Assembly (NCBI GenBank): GCA_942491385.1
Contig: CALOAF010000007.1
Coordinates: 1 to 64,000 of the forward strand
DNA from: UBA6170 sp942491385
GTDB taxonomy: Bacteria > Chloroflexota > Anaerolineae > Anaerolineales > Anaerolineaceae
DNA: 64,000 nucleotides
Direction: 5' to 3'
Shown here: positions 1 to 10,464 of the stretch, one piece after another
Position numbering within the stretch: position 1 is the stretch's first letter
Layout of the letters: each line of letters begins with the position of its first letter
Notes under the pieces: model-generated
Told to the model about the DNA's origin: nothing
The model's input: the letters and a program-made list of their open reading frames with translations, nothing else
Database searches by the model: none
Translations under genes and position numbers: made by a program

Positions 1-1663
1 GGTCGCGCACGGAGCCCTCGGTGACGAGGCTGCTGACGTAGGTAAAGGTGCTTGGCAACAGATCGTCGACGACCACGTCTTCGGCCAGGGTTACGCCGCC
101 GACATTGGAGACGGTACGCTGTAGCTGGCCTGGTCCCGCCGGCGTCGACCACGGGCGTCGATGTGGTCTTGTCGATTCCCTCAAGCTCCACCTGCTGGGG
201 CACCATGACCAGGGTAACGGTACGCCAATCCTTGTTGGCGTCGGTATTGAAGACACCGGTACCTGCGGTGTCGTCGATGGCGGCCTGATTCACGATCGGA
301 GATGCCAAGGGGCACCTTGTTGTTGGCGTTGAGGGTGACTCGGTAGGTCGTGCACGGGATGTTGACGTAGTCGTCGAAGTCGAGGTCCTTCGCCTGGGCG
401 AAGATGCGCACCACCTTGGTGTTGGTGTAGCTGGTGGTGACCGTCAGGTGCGGTCGGCGTCTCGACTCTTGCCGCTCGCGCCTGCGCTGGCGTCGATCAG
501 TGTGGCAGTTGTCTGGTCGACGCCGGTGTAGCGCAGGATGGAGGCGGCGATCTCCTCCCAGCGTCCGCGCCGGTGTCGAAGTCGTACGGGCCGGCCTCGC
601 TCGTCCGGGCGAGCTTGTAGAAGACCGCGAGGGTAGCGGTGTTGTTTTGCTGGCCTTGGTTGATCTGGGTCCAGCCCGTGGGTGGCGGTCATGGTGGTGC
701 CGTTATTGTTGGTCGCAATGCTGGCGAGCAGCAGGTTGCCCTCTTCCGTGCCGATCGGTTTGCCCAGCGAGATGCTGTTGATGTTACCGTCTTTGTTCGG
801 TGTTGGTTTTCTTGCAGGGAGGCGTAAGATACGGTCGCCTCGCCATTGTTGGGGATGCCGCCCACGGGGACCAGGGCGATGGTCAGACCTCCCCATAATT
901 CTTGTTCTGCAGGGTTGTGAACTCGGCATCGCCGGTGACTCCCAGAGACGCTGGCTACCGTCACCGACGGGCAGCAGAATCTTGGAATCCACGGCGATGT
1001 CGACCCGCTCGGTCACCGCTCCAGGCACGGTGGTTCTCTCTCCACGCCCTCATGCTGGGCAAACACGCGTACGACTCGGGTGTCGTCGTAGCTGGTGGTG
1101 ACGCAAGGGGTGGTCGGTCCACCGTCGCCCGCAGTCTTTCCTTTGCCGATCTGGGTGCCGTAGATGTCGATCGGCGTGGTTGCATCGACGCCGGTGTAGC
1201 GCGCAATGGAGCCGGCCATCTCCTCGCCATCTACGGCTTGATCGAAGGTGTAAGTGCTCGGCTTTCCCCGAACCGCCGGCAATCTTGTAGAAGGCGGCCA
1301 TGGTCCCTTCGCCGCTGTTCACGCCCTCGTCGATCAGGGTCCAGCCCAACGGGGCTGAATGCTTCGTACGTCCTTCCTGGACGCGATGGTGGCGAGCAGC
1401 AGGTCACCCGCAGCCGTCGAGCTGGGCCTGTTGATGGTCAGGCTGTCGGCGTCCTTGTTGGTCTCCACCGCGCTGGCGATGGAGCCGAACGCGGGCGCGG
1501 CGGCAAAGGCCTGAACCTGGAACAGCGCAAGGCATAGGAACACGAACTGCCCGGCAAGCAGCCTCCACGGGGTAAGGCGTTTGTCGTACATGGCGGTGCC
1601 TGGGGTTTGGGGTGATCGGTTCATGACTCGACTCTCGGGAGGTATGCGATGCGTTGGGCTCAT
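1..1663 (-). pseudogene. Secreted repeat protein with two surface modules and a DUF11 domain; multiply frameshifted and partial
   Basis: The start at 1663 follows an AGGAGG ribosome site that overlaps the stop of the gene upstream. The N-terminus has a hydrophobic signal segment ending around FQVQAFA. The frames then break repeatedly (near 1345, 1265, 1025, 890, 800 and more). Pieced together, the frames give two copies of a jelly-roll-like surface module with the landmarks GDLLLATIA or GNLLLASIA, GWTLIDEG, AFYKIAGG, ILRYTGVD, TKVVRIFAQ and ALVPVGG. The reverse complement of about 1-180 reads as a DUF11 domain (SNVGGVTLAEDVVVDD), so the gene continues past the left edge. The same module occurs once in the neighbouring gene at 3642-6916. 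Its likely role is an exported adhesin or matrix protein. Whether the breaks are real decay or long-read errors cannot be told from the sequence; their density across the whole GC-rich part favours errors. Confidence 0.6.
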
Positions 1664-1675
1664 GTCGCTGTCCTC

Positions 1676-3631
1676 CTAGTTGACCGTCACTTCGACGGTG
1701 ACGGTGGCGCTTTACTTGAGGACCCCGATGGTTCCCAGTTCGCGAATGACGCCGTCGGGGTCGGAGCAACTGCCCTGACTCGGCGTGGTGGAGACATGCG
1801 TGACCCCGGGGGGCAGGCTGTCGTTGACGACGACGCCGGTGGAGGCGGTCGGGCCGTTGTTGGTGACCGTAATGAGATAGGTCAGGGTCTCGCCGGCCGT
1901 GACGGGGTCCGGGCTCGCGGTCTTGGTGACGAGCAGGTCGCTACCGGCATTGAGCACGACGCGGTAGTCCTCGACCTCGCCGTCGCCTGCCTCGGCGCCG
2001 GTGAGATAGGCGTCGGCCGAGGGTAGATTCGGCTCGGTGCTGTAGCGGAAACGCACGTAGGTGGGGCCGGTCGCGGTGGTGGACGGGATGGTTACCGGGA
2101 CGCTGAGGGTGCCACCCGCGGTGCTGGGCTGCTGGTTGGTCGCGATCTGCTCACCGGGATCGTCGAAGTCGCCATCGGCGTTGCGGTCGAACCAGGCGTT
2201 CAGGTAGCCGATGTCGGTGCCGTTGGTGGCGACAGTGAAGCTGTAGCTGCTGCCCAGGGAGAGGTTCTGATCCTGCAGGCTCGAACCGCCGAGGGTCACG
2301 CCGTCCTCATCGTTGCCGCTGCCGTTCGGCGCGGTGGCGGTGGCGTCGTCGCCGTCGGCGCCGGCGCCGGACTGGACCACCGGGTCGCTGTCGTTGTCCG
2401 GGCGCAGGCTGCCGAGGTGCGCGGGGCTGGGCGTTGCATCGAACACCGGAATCGAATGCACCGCGACGCCGTAGCTGGACGGGGCATCGCCGAAGTCGCT
2501 GCGCTCGGGGTCGTTGCAGGCGATGGACTCGTAGTCGCGACCGGTGGTGTTGTAGTCGGTGATGATGGCCGCCGGGGTCGTGGCGTAGGGCTCCGACCCG
2601 GTGAAGTCCACCTCGATGATGTAGGGGGTCGAGTACGTGAGGCCGGCATGGCTGCCGTCGGCCTCGTCCTCGACGGCCATCTTGTCGTCGGCGCCGAAGG
2701 CGATGCCCTCGGCATCGACGACACCGTTGACGTCGCCCAGGAAGTCGGTGACGCCCGTCCTCGAGTCGACCGACAGGATATCCGGGTAGGTGGTGTTGGA
2801 ACCCATTGGGCCTCTATGGTTGATGGCTCCGAAGTAGCTGTTGGTTGCCGACTCGTAGGCAAGGCCGGTCAGGAAGGACGCATCACCGGAGATGTTGATC
2901 GGATACCGGAACACCGTGGCCCAGTTCGCATCCGGGTCCCACCTGAAGAGCTGGCCTTGTACGGAGCCGCCGTCGGTCTCGCCCACCGCGGCATAGAGGG
3001 CCTCGGTGCCGTCCGCCTGGGTCTCGAAGATGGCGCCCTCCACCGCACCGACCGAACCGGAGGGCACGATATTGGATTTCACCAGCACCGTGTTCGCGGT
3101 GGGCGGCGAGGCGGCGAAGTTGACGGTCGGCGCGGTCAGGTCGCAGGGCGCCGTATTGTCGCCGGCGCACAGTGAAATAGGTACATCTTCTGGTTGGACG
3201 GATGATAGGCGGACCCCTCGCCGTTGAAGCTGGTTCTGGCGCCCGTCAACGTGATGTCGATATAGCTGGGCAGCGGCGACAGACCGGAGTTTGGCACGGT
3301 GTAGATCAACCGCCCCGGTGTGGTGTCGGTCATCGCGAAGCGCTTGGCAACGCCGGCCTGGGCCCCGCGCGGCACGAGCGGGCGCTGCGATGTCTAGTGC
3401 GACCGCGAGGGTCAGCAGCGCGCGGTGCGGGGCGATGAAGCCCTGGCCTGCGTCTTTCTGCTGGCCATCTTCGTGCCGATGGTGGTCCATAGCGTGCCTC
3501 ATCGAATAGTCCGCCGCGGCGCGCCGCGCGGTGCAGTTGGTTCTTATTGTGTCTCGGCGTCCTACCGATGGTTGGGCACTCCGCTTCAGAGTGCCTTGGA
3601 CCGCGACCGTGGAATTGATTCTTTGTGTCAT
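1676..3631 (-). CDS. Secreted GEVED/DUF11 repeat protein, frameshifted
   Basis: This is a large exported protein, transcribed leftward. It starts at 3631, ten bases after the stop of the gene upstream. The N-terminal region changes frame twice (about 3380 and 3180): an alternative frame at 3136-3375 supplies the missing stretch containing PNSGLSPLPSYIDITLTGA. The middle is a propeller-like segment (YESATNSYFGAINHRG, VVDAEGIAFGADDKMA). Next comes a clear GEVED domain (FGDAPSSYG, then WFDRNADGDFDDPGEQI, then EVEDYRVVLN), and last a DUF11 domain (TKTASPDPVTAGETLTYLI). An in-frame TAA near 1711 interrupts the last strand, and the natural end by homology is the TAG at 1676-1678. No anchor motif is seen. 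The role is inferred to be cell-surface or matrix protein; the substrate is unknown. Confidence 0.7.
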
Positions 3632-3641
3632 GTCCCCTGCC

Positions 3642-6600
3642 CTATTCGACGGTCACGATGACGGTGACGGTCTGGCTGTCGCCGTTGGCGATGGAGCCCA
3701 GTTCGCAGGTCATACCAGCGGGGCCGAGCAGTCGCAGCTGACCGAGTCGCCGCTATTGCAGGTGCCGGCGGGCGTTTGCGTCGAGACCCAGGTCACCCCG
3801 CCCGGCAGGATGTCGTTGACGACCACGGCCGGCGCGCTGCCGGGGCCATTGTTGGTCACGACCAGCGTGTAGGTCAGGGTATCGCCGGCGTTGACGGTGT
3901 CCGGCGACGCAGTCTTCACCACCTGGACGTCCGCGGAGTCGGCGGTGACGGTCGCGGTGTCGTCGGGAGAGGTGACCGGGTTGGCGTTCGGGTCGGTGCC
4001 CGAGGCATTGGCGATGTTGGTCACCGAGCCGGCGGTCAGGTCGGCCAGGGTAATGCTGTAGCTCGCGGTGCAGGTGGTGGCCGCACCGGGGGCCAACGTG
4101 GTGACCGGGCAGCTCTCGTCGCTGGCCTTGTCGTCGTTGACCACCAGGTTGTCGATGGTGACGTTGCCGGTGTTGGTGACCAGGAAGCTGTAGCTGATGA
4201 CATCGTCGACCAGGGTGTAGGTGGTCGGCGTCGCCGTTTTGACGATGGTCAGCGCGCCGCTGGCAGTTGCCGTGACGGTCTCGGTGTCGGTCGGCGATGT
4301 GACCGGGTTAGAACCCGGATCGGTGCCGGAGGCGCTGGCGACGTTCGTCACTGAGCCGGCGTCGAGGTCGGCTTGGGTGATGGTGTAGCTGGCGGTGCAG
4401 GTGGTCGATGCCAACGGGGCCAGCGTGGTAGCCGGGCAGCTCTCGTCGGTGGCCTTGTCGTCGGCCACCGACAGGTTGTCGATGGTGACGTTGCCGGTGT
4501 TGGTGACCAGGAAGCTATACGAGACGGTCTCGCCGACCGTGGCATAGGTGGCTGGGCTGGCGCTCTTGTCGATGGTCAGCGCGGGGCTCGCCGTGGCCGT
4601 GACCGTGGCGGTGTCGGACGGCGAGGTGACAGCGGCGTTTCCGGGATCGGTGCCGGAGGCGCTGGCGACGTTGGTCACCGAGCCTAAGTCGACATCGGCC
4701 TGGGTGATGGTGTAGCTGGCCGAGCAGGTGGTCGACAGGGTCGGGGCTAGGGTCGTGACCGGGCAGCTCTCGTTTGTGGTCTTGTCGTCGGCGACCGACA
4801 GGTTGCTGATGGTGACGTTGCCGGTGTTGGTGACGACGAAGCTGTAGTTGATGGTCTGACCTGCCGCGCTGTAGGTGCTCGGCGAGGCGGACTTGTCGAT
4901 GTCCAGCGCGGCGCCGGCGATGGCGGTGACGATGGCGGTATCGGTCGGCGAGGTCACGCCGCCGCCGAGTTGGTCGGTACCGGAGGCACTGGCGACGTTG
5001 GTCACCGAACCGGCGTTGAGGTCGGCCTGGGTGATGCTATAGCTGGCCGTGCAGGTGGTGAAGTCACCCGGGGCCAACGTGGTGACCGGGCAACTCTCGT
5101 TGGTGGTCTTGTCGTCGGCAACCGACAGGCTATTGATGGTGAGGTTGCCGGTGTTGGTGACCAGGAAGCTGTAGTTGATGATCTGCCCGACGGTGCCGTA
5201 GCTCATCGGCGACGCGGACTTGACCAGGCTCAGCGATGGGTCCGGGTCGAGCGTGCCGGTGCAGATGCGACCGGTGTTGTCGCTGCTGTCTGGATCACCC
5301 ACCGACGAGGACACGGAGGCGCTGTTTTGCAGGTCTCCGGCCGGGCAGCTGGTGACGGACGCGGTGGCCGTGTCGTTGGCTGCGACCGGGTCGTTCTGGT
5401 CGGCCGCGACAGAAGCGGTGTTGGTGAGCAGGGCCAGGTCGCCGAGGCCGCTATCGACGCTGGCGGTGATGGTGACCGTGGCGCTGGCGCCGTTGGCCAG
5501 GGTGCCGAGCTGACAGGTGATCGGCGCGGACCCGGAGCAGCCGCTGCCCTGGCTGGCGTTGGCGGAGACCAACGTCAGGCCCGCCGGCAACGTGTCCGTG
5601 ACGACGACGTTGCTGGCACCGCCGCCGCCATTGTTGGTGGCGGTGACGGTGAAGACGACGCTGTCGCCCTCGTTGGGGGTGGCGAAGTTCACGGTCTTGG
5701 CAACGGCGACATCGGCGTCCAGCACCTTGACGCCGGCGGTGGTGTCGATCGGATCGGTCTGGGTCGAGTCGACCGAGGCCGTGTTGCCGTACTTGCCGAA
5801 TGGCGTCTCGACGTCGATGTCGGCCGCATAGGTGATGGTGACGGAGCCGCCGGCGGGCACCTGGCAGGTGCCCCACTGGGGCGTGCCGCTGCCGCCGGTC
5901 GGCGCGGGCGTGCCGGTGCAGGTGGCACCGCCGCCGGTGCTGACGCTGCCGCTGGCGAAGCTGAAGCCGGTGGGGAGGCTGTCGGTGACGACGACGCCGG
6001 TCGCGGTGGCGCCGCCTGTGTTATTGACGGTGACCGTGTAGTTGGCCTGGGCGCCGGCGTCGACGGTCTCCGGCGAGGCGATCTTGGTGATGCCGAGTTG
6101 GACTTGTTGCGGAACGAGCACGACGGTGGCGGCGCGCCAATCCTTATCCTGCCCGGTCGTGAAAACGGCCGAACCGGTAGACCCAGTGGACGTCTTGTTA
6201 CTGTCGGCAACGCCAAGCGTAATGTTGCCATCCTCGTCGACTACGACGCGCTCAACGGTGCCTGTCGGTGAGGTAACCGAATTTTCGCCTTGCTTCTGGG
6301 TGAAGATGCGAACTACCTTGGTGTTCGTATACACGGTGCTCACCGAAGGTGCGGTCGGAGTCGTGCTCTGATTTCCCGAAAAGCCGTCGGAATCGACGCC
6401 CGGATGGGTGACGGGCGCGGCGGTATCGACACCCGAATAGCGGAGGATCGCGGCCGCGAAGTTCTCACCCTTCGTACTGGTGAAGCTGTAGCTGCTCGGC
6501 TCGGAGCTACCCGCGATCTTGTAGAAGATCGCCAGGTAGGCATCTTTCGTGAAGTCGGCACCGCCCGCACCCCGACTGATCAGCGTCCACCCAGAGGGCG

Positions 6601-6916
6601 CGCTAATGACAGCGTCGTGTTGATCCTGACCGATGGTCGCCAGCAACAGGTTACCGGCCACCGTACCGGATGGCTTGCCGATCGGGATCGACGTGGATTT
6701 ACCCTCACTCTCGGCTTTCGACTCAAAGGTGACGGCAGCAATCGCGGCCTGGACCTGGAACATCCCGAACACAACAAACGCGAAAACACTCGGCAGCAAG
6801 AGCCGGGGCGACAGGCGCCAGCGGACCTTGCCCGTGATGAGGTGCTTGGGCCTGTGCTTCATATCCGTGTGCTTCATATTCGGGCTCATCGGGGAGCAGG
6901 TTGTCGTTGTACTCAT
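3642..6916 (-). CDS. Large secreted DUF11/DUF7507-type repeat protein
   Basis: The start at 6916 has a strong AAGGAGGGG site that overlaps the stop of the upstream gene. The order is: signal segment (VFAFVVFGMFQVQAAIA); one surface module (FESKAESEG, GNLLLATIG, GWTLISRG, AIFYKIAGSS, ILRYSGVD, TKVVRIFTQ); two DUF11 domains (TKIASPETVDAG and AKTVNFATPNEG); four near-identical units of about 108 residues of the DUF7507 type (each with TNTGN(L/V)TI, DDK, ESCP, SYSIT or SYTIT, and GSVTN); and a last DUF11 domain. The open frame stops at 3710 with one base missing. Restoring it gives ELGSIANGDSQTVTVIVTVE and a stop at 3642, matching the ends of the neighbouring genes. No transmembrane or sorting anchor is seen. 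Likely exported adhesive or stalk-like structural protein (inference). Confidence 0.8.
3930..5250 (-). repeat. Four tandem DUF7507-like coding repeats of about 325 bp
   Basis: Four consecutive units of about 108 residues each are encoded inside the 3642-6916 gene. The signature ASGTDPG or a close variant, followed by VTSP and TVTA, recurs at the same spacing in all four. DNA similarity between units is high enough to be visible by eye, which makes this stretch prone to copy-number change and to assembly collapse. Confidence 0.85.
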
Positions 6917-6929
6917 GACGCTCCCCTCC

Positions 6930-8461
6930 TTAATTGGCCGTCACGACGACGGTGACGGTGGCGCTTGCGCCGTTGTTGACGGTGCCAAAGCTCGCAGACC
7001 ACGCCGGCCGGGTTCGAACACGAGCCTTGGCTGGGCGTGGTGGACACGTGCGTGACGCCGGACGGTAGCGCGTCGGTGACGACGACATTGAGCGCGTCGC
7101 CCGGTCCAGCGTTGCTGACGGTGAGCGTGTAGGTCAGGTTGCTGCCGACGATGACCGGGTCAGCGGACGCGGTCTTGACGATGCTGAGATCGGCGCCGGT
7201 GCGGAAGCCGAAGTCGTTGTCGTCATCCGTGAAGCCGAAGCCGGCAAAGCTGGCGGTCTCGACATTGTCGGTGGTCAACTCGGTGCCCGCCGGCAGGGTG
7301 GACTGATCCACCGCCATTACGAAATCACCCGTAATGCCGATGACGAACTCGTAGCTGCCGTCGGCCGCGGTGGTCTCGGTATCGATTAGGGTGTCGCCGC
7401 CGTCGACCTCGCCGTTGTTGTTCTCGTCGATGTAGAGCAAGACGTCCACGCTGCCCTGACCGGGCTCGCCGGGCGGGTTCCAGCTACCGCTGCCGTCGAG
7501 GTATTCGAACACCGTGCCGTTGATGATGTTCTTGCCCTCGGTCAGGCACTCGACTCCCTCATAGTCGCCGCCAAACCCGAACGGGCCGATCTCGACCACG
7601 ATGCCGGTGTCCGGGTCGACGGTCCAGAAGCGGTTCTGTTGGCTCGTGACGGTCTGATCGCCTGTTGTGCCGTAGAAGGTGCCGTCATTGGAGAAGGAGA
7701 AACCCTCCATGTCGGTGACAAAGGTGCCGTTGCTCAGGCGCAACCGGCCAACGTCGGTGACCGCACCGGTGACCTTGTCGATCCGGATCAGGCGATCATT
7801 GCCGCCGTTGTTGTTGGCCACCGCGTACATCTGACCGTCATCCGGGTCGATGGCGATGTCGTCGACGTCGTACAGGTCGACGGCCGTACCGCTTTGGATA
7901 GGCACATAGTCGAGACCCGCGCCGAAGGCATTCGGGATGTGCGCCCCAGTGGTCTGATCGACCTGAATCAGCAGGTCGAGCTGGAGTTGTGGTCGCCTCC
8001 CGACGAATGGACGCGTAGATGATGTCCGTCCTGGCATCGACGGTGAGTCCGTCAGGGTCGATGAAGTTGATGTTGCCGAGACTGCCGGAGCCGGTTCCGA
8101 GGTTGCCGACTAGAGTGAAGAGCCCGGTGTTTTCGTTCACGGAGCCGAATTCGCCTTGGGTGCCCGAGGAGTTTTCGTTGCCCGCGTAGAGCGTCTCTTC
8201 GTCAAGGCTGAGGGTAAGGGCCTCGACGCGAATTCTCCCGAAGGCGCCGACGATGGTCGGGTTGGAACCGTCTTTCTCGATGGTCACAAGTTGGTCGGTG
8301 GCATCCGATGCGGCGTAACAGACGTTCGGATCGATTGCCGCCTGCGCGCCCGGTGAGAATGCGCCCAGCGCGGCGAATCCAGCGATGGCGCCCGTCAGCA
8401 CGAGGCCGAAGACGGGCGTTTTCAGTCTAGTGCACTGTGCGCTGGGCCGATGATGTTCCAT
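6930..8461 (-). CDS. Secreted propeller-like protein with SdrD-B-like and DUF11 domains, frameshifted
   Basis: First gene of the leftward array. An ATG at 8461 begins the most signal-peptide-like N-terminus (MEHHRPSAQ, then a hydrophobic stretch ending GAQAAIDP); an in-frame ATG at 8545 gives a longer, less likely form. The frame breaks near 7985 and again near 6995. Before the SdrD-B-like domain is a propeller-like region (TDQLVTIEKDGSNPTIVG, LIRIDKVTGAVTDVG, FWTVDPDTGIVVEIG). The SdrD-B-like domain follows (VDVLLYIDENNNGEVDGG, ADGSYEF), then one DUF11 domain (IVKTASADPVIVGSNLTYTL). Removing one base near 6995 restores GTVNNGASATVTVVVTAN and the TAA at 6930-6932, which overlaps the ribosome site of the next gene. 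It is probably an exported surface protein; its ligand is unknown. Confidence 0.7.
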
Positions 8462-8545
8462 AGCAGTCTCGTGAGTTCTGTGGCTGGGCACAATGCCGCA
8501 GGGATCTTGTAGTTTGACGATCGACACGTTCCAACGATCAGACAT

Positions 8546-9330
8546 TTAAGCGCGGTCGCCGGATGAATGTCACGGCGCCGCAGAGCGAGCATGTGAAAAG
8601 TATAGGCAATTATCAGGCCAACACCATTACCCCACTGCCACGCTCGGAAATCAACCGCGTTGCTGCTCCGCTGCGATGAGGCGGATTTGCAAATCGCAAT
8701 GATTTGCTCGCGCCGCGCGTTGCAAAATGCGATTTTCGCATCTTGGGAAAGTCGGGAATGTCCGAGACTGCTGCGTCACCGCGCCTAATCGTTTGACGTT
8801 TTCGTGTGTCGGCCGGTGCGGTCGGCAGGTGCGCCCCGCAAGGGCGCCGCGTGTTTCGCCTTTCTCGGCACTTTCACACAAAACCGACCTATCACATCAA
8901 ACGATAGCATGCCGATCGGAGTTTTCGTATCGTGATTCGGCCTACGAATTGGCTGAAGCTCGTGTCGCACGGCAGCCGTTCGTACCCCTCTCTCGCGCTT
9001 CGGCGGGACGGTTACTTTCCGCGGTTGCCGAACCGGCTGATGGTAGCGAGCGGCTGAAGCCGCGTACTTCTGGGCGATGCAGAAGGCCGGGCTCCGCGGC
9101 GCGGCGCCTGGGTTCTGGGCCTTCCGTTCGGACGCGGCTAAAGCCACGTACTCCGGCGCGATGCAAGAGGCCCAGTTCCGCGCGGCGACCTCCGGAGTCC
9201 CCACAGTTAGGTCCGGACGTGCGCAATGCAAACAGCGCTGCCCGCCAAATCGAGACCTGGCTTTGCGATGCATCTCTGCCACGCAACAGGCTGTTCCTCA
9301 CCGGATCGACAGGGCAATCTTGAAGCAAGG
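8546..9330. other. GC-rich intergenic stretch without a credible gene
   Basis: Frames here are long only because the DNA is GC-rich; none shows a domain or ribosome site. It contains a perfect 6-bp stem (GCGCCC, loop CGCAA, GGGCGC) at 8831-8847 and the imperfect tandem repeat listed separately. It lies upstream of the leftward array, so that array's promoter should be here, but I could not find a convincing one. Confidence 0.5.
9048..9215. repeat. Imperfect tandem repeat, two units of about 83 bp
   Basis: Unit 1 starts at 9048 (GAGCGGCTGAAGCCGCGTAC) and unit 2 at 9131 (GACGCGGCTAAAGCCACGTAC minus small differences). Both continue with a GCGATGCA-type stretch and a GCGGCG-rich end. A third partial start may lie at 9216. 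No protein family is recognisable in any frame. Confidence 0.55.
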
Positions 9331-9592
9331 GTCATGCCAAGCGACAGCAGTTGTGATCACACCCGCCCGTACGAGAAACACGGAACAACGGCGCAGAGCC
9401 GATGGCGCGTCAATTGAGGGAAGCTTGGGATCGATCCGGATGAGGCTGGGGACTAGCTGCTGGACTTGATCCGGTAGTTTGCTGTTGACCAGCGGTCGAC
9501 GCCCTGTTGATCGGCATCGGGTCCGAAGTGGGCACAGGCCGGCAAGGCCGAGGTGTTCGCTCGCAACCTGACAGGACGACGCTACGGAACAT
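9331..9592. repeat. Direct repeat, copy 1 (about 260 bp)
   Basis: It begins GTCATGCCAAGCGACAGCAG and ends at ACGGAACAT. It matches 10,465-10,720 almost throughout, with a handful of substitutions and one-base or few-base indels. The two copies flank the DUF1640-type gene in the same orientation. No transposase or terminal inverted repeats are visible; it may be a dispersed non-coding repeat or a non-autonomous element. Confidence 0.85.
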
Positions 9593-10092
9593 GATCGCGA
9601 CGGCGCTCTAGCGTCGTCGCCTCTTCCGGCGTTCCAGCGCCGCGACCGCGCCGGAGTCAGCCACAACGGAGACAAATCAAGGGGGCTTGCCTTGTGCTTT
9701 CGCACATAACGCCAAGCGGTTTTTTTTTTAGATTTTGCGGCTTGCGATGCGTCGACGACGCCGGAGCGCCGTTACCATCAACGTTATCGGGACGGGGTGA
9801 ATACCGTCCCGCGCCCAGGCGTCTGGACGATCGATGCCGCTCAACCCCGAGATCCCTTCTCCAGCCTCGAGCAGGGCATGCTTTCCAGGCTCTCGGCATC
9901 GAAGACTTGCGAAGGCAGGGGTCATGCGAAGCCAGCACGACGAAGCCAGGGGTCACGACGAAACCCCTCAAACGCCCAATAAAACGTTGGCCAGGGCCGC
10001 GATGCGGTCCGTGCCTCACCGTACCTCTCGGGGTGCTCATGATGATGCCGACCTTGCTTGCGCAACGCTGGGCCGATGGCACATTGACGGAC
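9593..10092. other. Intergenic stretch between repeat and DUF1640-type gene
   Basis: No convincing gene. It holds a run of ten T at about 9720-9729 and a perfect 7-bp inverted repeat GGGACGG/CCGTCCC at 9789-9795 and 9804-9810. The hairpin has no T tail, so it is not a classical terminator. Confidence 0.4.
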
Positions 10093-10457
10093 ATGAACTC
10101 AGCCGTCCAACTCTACGAAGCGCTGACGTCGGCCCCGGACGACAGGACCCGCGCTCGCCTGATCGCAGAAGCCTTCGAGCGGCTCGAAGAACGCTACCCC
10201 CATTTGCCGGACCTGGCTACTCAAGGGCACCCTGCGCAGGACGGAGCTGCGGTTGCAAAAGGAGATCGAGCAGGTTGCGCGCCGAGCTGATCGAAAAGAT
10301 CGAACGGATGCGGGGAGAGATACAGATCGATCTAGCACGCCAGCGCGGTGAGACCGGCGCCGCAATCGAACGGGTCAAGTGGGATCTGCTCAAATGGTTC
10401 GTGCCGTTGATGTTCGCGCAAGTCGCCGCCATAGCCGCGCTGGTCAAACTGCTGTAG
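10093..10457 (+). pseudogene. DUF1640-type coiled-coil protein with C-terminal membrane helix, two frameshifts
   Basis: The ATG at 10093 starts NSAVQLYEAL, and the family-typical RTRARLIAEAFERLEERYP follows. An extra C near 10231 and an extra G near 10274 break the frame. Correcting both gives LRRTELRLQKEIEQV followed by RAELIEKIERMRGE, a heptad-rich coiled coil, and a C-terminal membrane helix (WFVPLMFAQVAAIAALVKLL) before the stop at 10457. Proteins of this small family are common in Chromatiales-like Gammaproteobacteria; their function is not established. It lies between the two copies of the 260-bp direct repeat. Confidence 0.7.
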
Positions 10458-10464
10458 CGCAACG

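Noticed and set aside
444..1028. Open frames on the plus strand and alternative frames across 1-8,500
   Set aside because: GC-rich DNA gives long shadow frames in all phases; only the minus-strand frames carry DUF11, GEVED or related motifs.
2417..3175. Plus-strand frame of 252 codons
   Set aside because: It is antisense to the GEVED protein, with composition of low-complexity Gly/Val/Asp/Arg and no motif or ribosome site.
3930..5250. CRISPR-like regularly spaced repeats
   Set aside because: The period is about 325 bp and continuous in a protein frame; no short repeats with unique spacers.
4970..6271. Plus-strand frame of 433 codons
   Set aside because: Antisense shadow of the DUF11 repeats; it is almost entirely Gly/Val/Asp/Ala/Arg.
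8727..9470. Overlapping frames on both strands in the GC-rich intergenic stretch
   Set aside because: No domain, ribosome site or codon pattern; the tandem repeat explains part of the similarity between frames.
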